Assembly: GCF_036373705.1 (NCBI RefSeq)
Contig: NC_089851.1
Span: 59,098,350 to 59,162,349, forward strand
Direction: 5' to 3'
Length of the DNA: 64,000 bases
Source: Amia ocellicauda
Taxonomy: Eukaryota > Chordata > Actinopteri > Amiiformes > Amiidae
Shown here: in pieces, positions 56,309 to 64,000 of the stretch
Position numbering within the stretch: position 1 is the first letter of the stretch
Layout of the letters: every line of letters starts with the position of its first letter
The notes under the pieces: generated by a model
What the model saw: only the letters and a program-made list of their open reading frames with translations
The model's database searches: none
What the model was told of the DNA's origin: nothing
Translations under genes and position numbers: made by a program

Positions 56309-57860
56309 CTGAGGAACAAAAGGAAACACTTTAGTACAGATCAGCTTGAATCATGGCTCTCCCCGATTCTTAGACAGTGTCTTCTTTTTGAGGGTTTTGA
56401 TGCCTTGGTACTCTCATTTTCACAAGTGGCTTGCAGGCAGTCTTTAAATTCTCCTTCTAGTCCAGCCTGGTTTGAATGGGAAAGGCAAAACACAGAAGTG
56501 TGCAGTACTGCCCTGATGATTGCAGAATGATTGTGTACTGAACAATCTTAATTTTTGTTTCGTTATACAAAATAAAATAAATAAATAATCTCACAAGATA
56601 ACATTTAACAGAAACCACTACTTAACTTGATGTAGCGTAAGGTACACTTATAAATTTCAATTAAAGAAGTGAATGTATAGTATCACCTTATCACGGATCC
56701 TGGAATCTTGTAGAACTCAATTTCTGTAATAATTGGACGCAGACACCAATTCCAAAGATATAAATTGTCAAATTTATTAAAAACAAAGACTAAATGTAGC
56801 ACTACACTAATTATACAAAAAGGGAAAAACTAATAAAAATTCAACTCTAGATCAACAAATCAAAGACAAATCACTTCCTTGACCAAATCAAAGACCATGG
56901 AATGGCATATGATAACACACAAATCGTTAAACAAAAAAGGTTATAAATACATTGACTACAATACCGGTTAGTAAGACGAAGGTGAGTCTCATTAGTATTG
57001 TTAGTCGAACATCAAATAACTATGCAGGTTAGTATTTAAGTCAAATAACTTCTCGTTATATATATATCAGTCTCATTTATATTTGGGTGCCGAGAAAGAT
57101 TCTATCATTTCTTGTTACCACAATTCTCCCTAATTGATTACTGTTCAATGATTAAGGATAGGCAGGGCCACCTATAATCTAGTGTCTATTAACTTGTGTC
57201 AATTTCAGACTAAACAATTAAACAGGAATGAGAATATATTTCTCGGCGTTGACAGATTCTGATTTCTAAAATTGTCAAACAAAACAGTTTAATACAGCAC
57301 TCATTTATATTTAAGAAAATACTAGTTTATGACTCACAGAATAACATATCTAATTGATTTCTCAAATGTCATGAATAATAAACTCCAAACTGTTAAACTT
57401 ATCTGAACTTCGTCGCAGAGAGGCCTCTCTGCCTTCGGGCTCAGATAACAGCACACGGCACGAGGTCCGTGTGGTTTGGAACAAAGGCAGTCCGGTTCGG
57501 CTTTGTCCAAGAACTTCCACTCAGTCGATGCACCTGGAAGTTGGGGTTTCGCGATAGTAGAGTCTTTTCCAAACTGATTTTCCACTGGTTTGAAGGCTCC
57601 AAGAATGTGCACAGGATCTTCTTTGCAAGGAGGGTTTCCACCGTAGTTACTTGAAGACAAAGTCTTTGTGGAAAGCAAGGCCCTGTTTGTTTCCAAGGGT
57701 CAAGTTTCTTAAGACTCAATAGCTATTTAAATGACTGAACACTTTCGTATTGCAGTCGACTTAGTCAATTGTCCAGCTGTATTCACTCCACTGATCAGAT
57801 GGGTACAGGCGGGCAGGCGCAGTTTCTAAAGTTCTTTAACTGAGAGATGCCGTGCGCTAC
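56309..57860 (-). other. Region with a possible LTR-like segment
   Basis: Read on the minus strand, about 56840-56690 has an AATAAA (TTTTTAATAAATTTG) followed by CTTTGGAATTGGTGTCTGCG, like an LTR R-U5 part. A 92- to 120-residue ORF (57334-57719) carries no recognised domain. Ends and target duplication could not be defined. Confidence 0.3.
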
Positions 57861-57866
57861 CCTTTA

Positions 57867-59088
57867 CACTCACCTAAAGGATTATTAGGAACACCATACT
57901 AATACTGTGTTTGACCCCCTTTTGCCTTCAGAACTGCCTTAATTCTATGTGGCATTGATTCAACAAGGTGCTGAAAGCATTCTTCAGAAATGTTGGCCCA
58001 TATTGATAGGATAGCATCTTGCAGTTGATGGAGATTTGTGGGATGCACATCCAGGGCACGAAGCTCCCGTTCCACCACATCCCAAAGATGCTCTATTGGG
58101 TTGAGATCTGGTGACTGTGGGGGGCCAGTTTAGTACAGTGAACTCATTGTCAGGTTCAAGAAACCAATTTGAAATGATTCGACCTTTGTGACATGGTGCA
58201 TTATCCTGCTGGAAGTAGCCATCAGAGGATGGGTACATGGTGGTCATAAAGGGATGGACATGGTCAGAAACAATGCTCAGGTAGGCCGTGGCATTTAAAC
58301 GATGCCCAATTGGCACTAAGGGGCCTAAAGTGTGCCAAGAAAACATCCCCCACACCATTACACCACCACCACCAGCCTGCACAGTGGTAACAAGGCATGA
58401 TGGATCCATGTTCTCATTCTGTTTACGCCAAATTCTGACTCTACCATCTGAACGTCTCAACAGAAATCGAGACTCATCAGACCAGGCAAAATTTTTCCAG
58501 TCTTCAACTGTCCAATTTTGGTGAGCTTGTGCAAATTGTAGCCTCTTTTTCCTATTTGTAGTGGAGATGAGTGGTACCCGGTGGGGTCTTTTGCTGTTGT
58601 AGCCCATCCGCCTCAAGGTTGTATGTGTTGTGGCTTCACAAATGCTTTGCTGCATACCTCGGTTGTAATGAGTGGTTATTTCAGTCAAAGTTGCTCTTCT
58701 ATCAGCTTGAATCAGTCGGCCCATTCTCCTCTGACCTCTAGCATCAACAAGGCATTTTCGCCCACAGGACTGCCGCATACTGGATGTTTTTCCCTTTTCA
58801 CACCATTCTTTGTAAACCCTAGAAATGGTTGTGCGTGAAAATCCCAGTAACTGAGCAGATTGTGAAATACTCAGACCGGCCCGTCTGGCACCAACAACCA
58901 TGCCACGCTCAAAATGGCTTAAATCACCTTTCTTTCCCATTCAGACATTCAGTTTGGAGTTCAGGAGATTGTCTTGACCAGGACCACACCCCTAAATGCA
59001 TTGAAGCAACTGCCATGTGATTGGTTGGTTAGATAATTGCATTAATGAGAAATTGAACAGGTGTTCCTAATAATCCTTTAGGTGAGTG
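57867..59088 (-). mobile_element. Tc1/mariner DD36E element, second copy
   Basis: Same inverted ends as the copy at 50345 (CACTCACCTAAAGGATTATT), with TA on both sides (57865-57866, 59089-59090). It is 1222 bp, with very few differences from the first copy, and lies in the same orientation 6.3 kb away. Confidence 0.95.
57899..58940 (-). pseudogene. DD36E transposase with a one-base frameshift
   Basis: Begins MGKKGDLSHFERGMVVGARR and follows the intact copy closely through both catalytic aspartates (WSDESRF, QQDNAPC). At about 58120 a G-run has one extra base compared with the copy at 50377-51417. After NWPP the frame changes, and the catalytic glutamate segment is lost from the product. Since the run is a homopolymer, an assembly error is possible. 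Confidence 0.92.
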
Positions 59089-59090
59089 TA

Positions 59091-60396
59091 TACGCCTGTC
59101 AGATCAATAGATGATTGGTTCTTGAGTTTGTGAGATTGGATTTCGGTTTCAGCCCCCAGTGTTCTATTGGATGGAGGGCTTGATTTATGACTGATGTCAA
59201 TCTATGTCATCTTTTGGAAATGCTGGTTGGCCTGTGTTCCTAGCTCTGTGTCGGGATTTTGGCTCTCGTCCACTTCAAAGCTTTTTTATTTCCTCCATGC
59301 CATATTCCCCAGACATTTCACAGCAGGGATTCCAAGCTATTTGGCCCATTCTCGGTGCCATCCTCCCAAGACTGCCACTTTGATGCAAACCAGTTCACAC
59401 GCTGATGAGCTTAGGAAATCTGATAACTTTGGGGGAGAGGTCTTCTTCAGCTCAGAGCTAAAATGCTCTTATCAAAATATACCCCCCCACTTAATGCTAC
59501 ATTGATAACAGATTTTCTGTGAAATAGTTCCCAAAGGACAAAAAATATATAAACATCAGCAGTTGGTTCAAGTGTACAATTTAACACGGGATAACACATT
59601 CTTGAAAGTTAAAGGCTTTGAAATAAGAACACAGTGGAACACACATCTGAAGAATTTAAAGAATTGCAGTCATTTATGTGAAATAATTAAGTAATTAATT
59701 CAAAACACTGTAGACAAAGCTAGAATTCTCTACCTTATGTAATTCAGAATCCATCCTCAACTTAAGGCTTAAGATTGTTCCCCTGCATGTTGATTTAATG
59801 TAATACAGTCAATAAATAAATGCATTTTAATGTCTTTAATTAAGGGAAGTCAAACATAAAACTGTCGGGGAAAATGTTAGAATTGAAAACACTACCTGCT
59901 TAACTGTCGCAACCATCCTTGCCATTAACGTAATGCTGGAGGTCTCTGGTGGGTAATGCATGTTTCTGGGAAATGGGGAGACAGACTTGGGTGGAGAGCA
60001 CACTGTGCAGTGTTGCTGAAAATCACTTGCAAATGAAATGCATCACAATCTATTGAAATGCTAGAAGAAGATGTGAAAAGGGGAAATGTTCCTTAGCATG
60101 TCAGGAAATTGCTGAAATACTTTAATTTCTGGATGGCTGCTTTCTAGCCGAACAAACACCTGATGTGTCATCGCTGTTGGAGGCTGTGTGTTAAAAGCCT
60201 CACTATGCAAACTAAATCCAACAGCGGTGCAAATACACAATAGCCTCTCCTGCAGGTCTGAAGGTCATGTGCAGAAATAACACAATCCCAGAGAAATGTC
60301 ATTGTCTGTTTAAATGAATACAAGCTGCCTTTGCACATGTTTTGTATTCACACACTTCCTCTGGTATTGACATCATGCAATTAACAACATACAACA
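59091..60396. other. Noncoding DNA
   Basis: No supported gene, tRNA or repeat before the tRNA array. Confidence 0.55.
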
Positions 60397-60444
60397 AAAA
60401 AGGGTCTCAAAGACCAACCGCGCCACCGGGGTGCCTGACGCGTG

Positions 60445-60526
60445 GTAGTCGTGGCCGAGTTGTTAAGGTAAAGAACTAGCAATCCTTTGGGGTCTCCCTG
60501 CGCAGGTTCGAATCCTGCTGTCTACG
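60445..60526 (+). tRNA. tRNA-Ser body with anticodon AGC (Ala), probable pseudogene
   Basis: 82 nt with serine-type long variable arm, T-arm GGTTCGAATCC and GTAGTCG/(C/T)GTCTAC-like acceptor. The anticodon loop is CTAGCAA (anticodon AGC), where the sister copy has AGA. D-arm and anticodon-stem changes (GTTGTTAAGGTA, AAGAA/TCCTT) suggest decay. No nearby T-run terminator was seen. Confidence 0.8.
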
Positions 60527-60860
60527 ATGCTGAAGAGCAGCGCCGACCCCTCTCTGCCTTGCAGGCCCCCCTTCTTGAGCTGTGCTTCTGTCACAGACCC
60601 TTTTGCAATCTCTCTCTATCTATCTATCTGTCTGTCTGTCTGTCTGTGACTTAAAAAAATATAGATCAACATACAGAGATCTGTATATAAGGACAGAAAG
60701 ATGTCCATACGAACACGCAGAGGCGCGTCGGAACCCTGGTATAATTCCTTGCTCTTGCTGGGGTGACATCAGTTCACACACCTCTTTCTTTCATTCTGTT
60801 CCCAAGTCCTTTGTGCAGCCTTCCCACCCTAGGCGGGGGCAGCAAAACCACACAAGGAAC

Positions 60861-60932
60861 CTCCCTGTCGGGGAATCGAACCCCGGTCTCCCGCGTGACA
60901 GGCGGGGACACTCACCACTATACTAACGAGGA
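60861..60932 (-). tRNA. tRNA-Asp(GUC)
   Basis: 72 nt on the minus strand: TCCTCGTTAGTATAGTGGTG start, anticodon loop CTGTCAC, T-arm GGTTCGATTCC. One acceptor position (C5-A68) is mismatched. TTTT follows downstream on the minus strand. Confidence 0.9.
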
Positions 60933-61136
60933 GCCGGGCTTGCAGCCTCCCACCTTCTCCGCCCCCACATCTTTCGCCACGCCCCTTTCCGATTCTGAAT
61001 GTCTCAGGGCAAGGCGAGGGCAGCATCGCTGCCTCCCCTGCCTGCTTTATTCCACCTTGTTAGTGTCCTTCGGTCAGCTCAGGCTCCGGAAAGCAGTCCT
61101 GGACCGCGACCCGCTGCGCTAGGGCCCCGCCGGGCA

Positions 61137-61219
61137 GTCAGGATGGCCGAGCGGTCTAAGGCGCTGCGTTCAGGTCGCAGTCTCCCCTGGAGGCGTGGGT
61201 TCGAATCCCACTTCTGACA
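61137..61219 (+). tRNA. tRNA-Leu(CAG)
   Basis: 83 nt with acceptor GTCAGGA/TTCTGAC, anticodon loop TTCAGGT (CAG), a long variable arm and intact T-arm GGTTCGAATCC. A TTTTT terminator follows at about 61232. Confidence 0.95.
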
Positions 61220-61347
61220 ACAGCGGGTGCTCCTTTTTGCCCCGTTTGAAACGGGTCAAGGATGACGCCCACCCTGGTCCTTTCAGCACGTGAGCCAAAA
61301 AAAGGTGCCTCAAAGACCAACCGCGCCACCTGTGCACCTGAGGCGGG

Positions 61348-61429
61348 GTAGTCGTGGCCGAGTGGTTAAGGCGATAGACTAGAACTCCATTGGGGTCTCC
61401 CCACGCAGGTTCGAATCCTGCCGACTACG
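61348..61429 (+). tRNA. tRNA-Ser(AGA)
   Basis: 82 nt with a long variable arm, anticodon loop CTAGAAC (AGA), and intact D-arm (GGCCGAGTGGTTAAGGC) and T-arm. One anticodon-stem mismatch (A29-C41). Second-unit equivalent of 60445-60526. Confidence 0.92.
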
Positions 61430-61765
61430 ATGCTGAAGAGCAGCGCCGACCCCTCTCTGCCTTGCAGGCCCCCCTTCTTGAGCTGTGCTTTCGTCACAGA
61501 CCCTTTTGCAATCTCTCTATCTATCTGTCTGTCTATCTGTCTGTCTGTCTGTGACTTAAAAAAATATAGATCAACATATAGAGATCTGTATATAAGGACA
61601 GAAAGATGTCCATACGAACACGCAGAGGCGCGTCGGAACCCTGGTATAATTCCTTGCTCTTGCTGGGGTGACATCAGTTCACACACCTCTTTCTTTCATT
61701 CTGTTCCCAAGTCCTTTATGCAGCCTTCCCACCCTAGGCGGGGGCAGCAAAACCACACAAGAAAC

Positions 61766-61836
61766 CTCCCCGTCGGGGAATCGAACCCCAGTCTCCGCGT
61801 GACAGGCGGGGATACTCACCACTATACTAACGAGGA
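61766..61836 (-). tRNA. tRNA-Asp(GUC), one base short
   Basis: As at 60861-60932 but 71 nt. A base is missing at the anticodon-stem/variable-loop junction (GCGGAGAC instead of GCGGGAGAC). The acceptor stem is fully paired here. Possibly impaired. Confidence 0.85.
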
Positions 61837-62040
61837 GCCGGGCTTGCCGCCTCCCACCTTCTCCGCCCCCACATCTTTCGCCACGCCCCTTTCCGATTCT
61901 GAATGTCTCAGGGCAAGGCGAGGGCAGCATCGCTGCCACCCCTGCCTGCTTTATTCCACCTTGTTAGTGTCCTTCGGTCAGCTCAGGCTCCGGAAAGCAG
62001 TCCTGGACCGCGACCTGCTGCGCTAGGACCCCGCCAGGCA

Positions 62041-62123
62041 GTCAGGATGGCCGAGCAGTCTAAGGCGCTGCGTTCAGGTCGCAGTCTCCCCTGGAGGCGT
62101 GGGTTCGAATACCACTTCTGACA
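62041..62123 (+). tRNA. tRNA-Leu(CAG), probable pseudogene
   Basis: Same as 61137-61219 except that the conserved D-loop GG becomes AG and the T-stem closing pair is broken (TTCGAATACCAC). Both lie in promoter boxes A and B, so function is doubtful. Confidence 0.85.
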
Positions 62124-62245
62124 ACAGCGGGTGCTCCTTTTTGCCCCGTTTGAAACGGGTCAAGGATGGCGCCCTCCCTGGTCCTTTCAGCACATGAGCC
62201 AAAAAAAGGGTCTCAAAGACCATCAGCAGCAACAGCGGCAGATTT

Positions 62246-62319
62246 GGTGCCGTGGCTTAGTTGGTTAAAGCGCCTGTCTAGTAAACAGGAGGTCCTGGGT
62301 TCAAATCCCAGCGGTGCCT
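62246..62319 (+). tRNA. tRNA-Thr(AGU)
   Basis: 74 nt: GGTGCCGTGGCTTAGTTGGT start, anticodon loop CTAGTAA (AGT), T-arm GGTTCAAATCC, acceptor end CGGTGCCT. Confidence 0.93.
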
Positions 62320-62604
62320 TAGACGGGCTTTCTGTGCTCCTTGCGAAGCTTGTGCTTCCGCTTTGTCGACCATCAGTTTTAGCAAGATAGGCTTATCGTA
62401 AAGCCATCAGAGGACGTAATGAACCGGAAAGCCAACTGGACAGACGCCGGTTTGTAAAGAAGAACTAGAACCCAAAGGACACGCGCTACGGCCAACGTCC
62501 AATTCCCATTGCCGCCCCTGGACAGTCGCAACAGGGAGCTTGTTGCTCCCGTCAACCTTACGTTTTCACCTCTGTGTGCTTCCTTTGTTGCAGTCTGCAT
62601 CCAG

Positions 62605-62717
62605 ATTTTGTTTTGTTTTGTTTTGTTTTGTTTTGTTTTGTTTTGTTTTGTTTTGTTTTGTTTTGTTTTGTTTTGTTTTGTTTTGTTTTGTTTTGTTTTG
62701 TTTTGTTTTGTTTTGTT
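62605..62717. repeat. (TTTTG)n microsatellite
   Basis: An uninterrupted pentanucleotide run of about 113 bp between two tRNA-Thr genes. Confidence 0.98.
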
Positions 62718-62758
62718 CCTTACGCCTCAGTGTAGGCACTGGGGAATGGGAGAGTCCT

Positions 62759-62832
62759 GGCACCGTGGCTTAGTTGGTCAAAGCGCCTGTCTTGTAAACA
62801 AGAAACCCTGGGTTCGTCTCCCAGCAGTGCCC
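62759..62832 (+). tRNA. tRNA-Thr(UGU)
   Basis: 74 nt with the same body as the Thr(AGU) gene but anticodon loop CTTGTAA (TGT). The T-loop is TTCGTCTCC, and one anticodon-stem mismatch (CCTGT/ACAAG) is present, so it may be weak or inactive. Confidence 0.82.
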
Positions 62833-62996
62833 TGGTTTATGTTGGCCTAGGCAATGGAAAGGAAGTTTCTAAACGCTCAATACATTTTTGCAAGATGGCC
62901 GTCCGCAGCAAGCAGCTTAAGATTACTGTAGCCGCAGTCTGGCAAGCTGACCGCCAGAAGTAGAAACAATAACAAGGAGCGGGGGGAAAAGTTGGC

Positions 62997-63070
62997 CGTC
63001 GCTGGGTGGATACGAACCATCATCCTTTCTGTTAACAGCCAAACGCACTGACCGATTGCGCCACAGAGAG
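62997..63070 (-). tRNA. tRNA-Asn(GUU), diverged
   Basis: 74 nt on the minus strand: GTGGCGCAATCGGTCAGTGC D-arm region, anticodon loop CTGTTAA (GTT), T-arm GGTTCGTATCC. Acceptor mismatches at positions 1 and 4 suggest a pseudogene. Confidence 0.8.
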
Positions 63071-63165
63071 GTGTCGTGGTTGCTGCAGTCGTGCAGTTCC
63101 TTCACAGTTGCCAGAAATCATTTCCAGCACACGATTTTCTTTGTCGTTGAATGCAACATACGTGT

Positions 63166-64000
63166 CCATTGGGGGAGCGATAGCAAGCAAGAGAGTTAGA
63201 TATCGAGAGTCATAGATAGATGGATGGATGGATGGACGGCAGGGCAAGCATCTGATTGACAGTGGTCCATGATCTGCTGTTATGCTAATATGCTACTGAC
63301 CATTGGGGGAGCGATAGCAAGCAAGAGAGTTAGATATCGAGAGTCATAGATAGATAGATAGATAGATGGATGGATGGACGGCAAGGCAAGCATCTGATTG
63401 ACAGTGGTCCGTGATCTGCTGTTATGCTACTATGCTACTGACCATTGGGGGAGCGATAGCAAGCGAGTTAGATATCGAGAGTCATAGATAGATAGATAGA
63501 TAGATAGATGGATGGATGGATGGACGGCAAGGCAAGCACCTGATTGACAGTGGTGCATGATCTGCTGTTATGCTACTATGCTACTGACCATTGGGGGAGC
63601 GATAGCAAGCGAGTTAGATATCGAGAGTCATAGATAGATAGATAGATAGATGGATGGATGGATGGACGGCAAGGCAAGCACCTGATTGACAGTGGTGCAT
63701 GATCTGCTGTTATGCTACTATGCTACTGACCATTGGGGGAGCGATAGCAAGCGAGTTAGATATCGAGAGTCATAGATAGATAGATAGATAGATGGATGGA
63801 TGGATGGACGGCAAGGCAAGCATCTGATTGACAGTGGTCCGTGATCTGCTGTTATGCTACTATGTTACTGACCATTGGGGGAGCGATAGGAAGCAAGAGA
63901 GTTAGATATCGAGAGTCATAGATAGATAGATAGATAGATGGATGGATGGACGGCAAGGCAAGCATCTGATTGACAGTGGTCCGTGATCTGCTGTTATGCT
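63166..64000. repeat. Minisatellite, ~134-146-bp unit with GATA/GATG core
   Basis: The phrase CCATTGGGGGAGCGATAG recurs at 63166, 63300, 63442, 63588, 63730 and 63872. Each unit continues through AGTTAGATATCGAGAGTCAT, a GATA then GATG tract, GGACGGCAAGGCAAGCA and ATCTGCTGTTATGCTA. Length varies mainly through the GATA/GATG count. The array runs off the end of the window. Confidence 0.97.

Larger units (their letters stand above)
60397..62201. repeat. Two tandem ~0.9-kb tRNA units
   Basis: About 60397-61298 and 61299-62201 are near-identical direct repeats, each with tRNA-Ser (+), tRNA-Asp (-) and tRNA-Leu (+), plus a (CTAT/CTGT)n tract. Each begins after an A-run with a CTCAAAGACCA phrase, which also opens the following tRNA-Thr segment at about 62211. 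Confidence 0.93.

Noticed and set aside
56146-56334. 62-residue plus-strand ORF
   Set aside because: Overlaps the minus-strand smyd5 exon 56200-56308, which has matching splice borders.
60582-62026. ORFs of 86-198 residues across the tRNA units
   Set aside because: They read through tRNA genes and a CTAT/CTGT repeat and occur in both units only because the units are duplicated.
62566-62850. Long ORFs across the (TTTTG)n tract on both strands
   Set aside because: They are translations of a pentanucleotide microsatellite with no coding signal.
63166-64000. Regular repeats suggestive of a CRISPR array
   Set aside because: The spacers are not unique: whole ~140-bp units repeat, with GATA/GATG tracts inside. 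This is a minisatellite in animal DNA.

Overview
The window reads as nuclear DNA of a ray-finned fish. It is AT-rich and intron/intergenic in character. It holds Tc1/mariner, hAT, L1/Tx1-type LINE, gypsy-type and retroviral insertions, fragments of two conserved vertebrate genes (an arl13b-like retrocopy and smyd5), and a tandem tRNA array of the kind common in fish. No bacterial operon, CRISPR array or rRNA gene was seen.

Layout. 1-8.4 kb: two Tc1-type elements (63-1249 and 2434-4000) in otherwise featureless DNA. 8.4-10 kb: a GC/CpG-rich block with a probable first exon of a host gene (plus strand) beside an intronless, frameshifted arl13b-like copy (minus strand). 10-18.4 kb: mostly noncoding, with a hAT MITE and a SINE. 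18.45-24.4 kb: a hAT transposase fragment and a broken LINE with a zinc-knuckle ORF1 and a reverse-transcriptase ORF2. 25.1-26.8 kb: a Tc1 relic split by a 361-bp hAT MITE with a perfect 8-bp target duplication.

The centrepiece is 27,507-48,126. An endogenous retrovirus (paired LTRs, perfect 4-bp target duplication CTAC, serine-tRNA-type primer site, integrase and env remnants) contains a 14.46-kb Polinton/Maverick (adintovirus-like) element at 28,874-43,334 with terminal inverted repeats of about 0.67-0.69 kb. Rightward genes are an unrecognised five-exon spliced gene, a type-B DNA polymerase, a packaging ATPase and two small genes. Leftward genes are an adenain-type protease, the major capsid protein, a pVI-like basic protein, a penton-like protein, the integrase and two unrecognised genes. 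This is a complete virus-like set (replication, packaging, capsid, maturation, integration), but most genes carry frameshifts. The polymerase also has internal deletions that remove motif B and exonuclease parts. The copy is dead as read.

48.1-60.4 kb: two nearly identical DD36E Tc1/mariner elements (one with an intact transposase) bracket a damaged smyd5 copy (minus strand, five exons seen, central SET exons not found), whose intron holds a gypsy-type solo LTR with a 5-bp target duplication. 60.4-63.1 kb: nine tRNA genes or pseudogenes, six of them in two tandem copies of a roughly 0.9-kb unit. 63.17-64 kb: a minisatellite of about 140-bp units containing GATA/GATG tracts.

All calls come from reading the sequence; no database search was run. 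Many breaks are single-base indels next to homopolymers, so some could be assembly errors. The large internal losses and premature ends cannot be explained that way.
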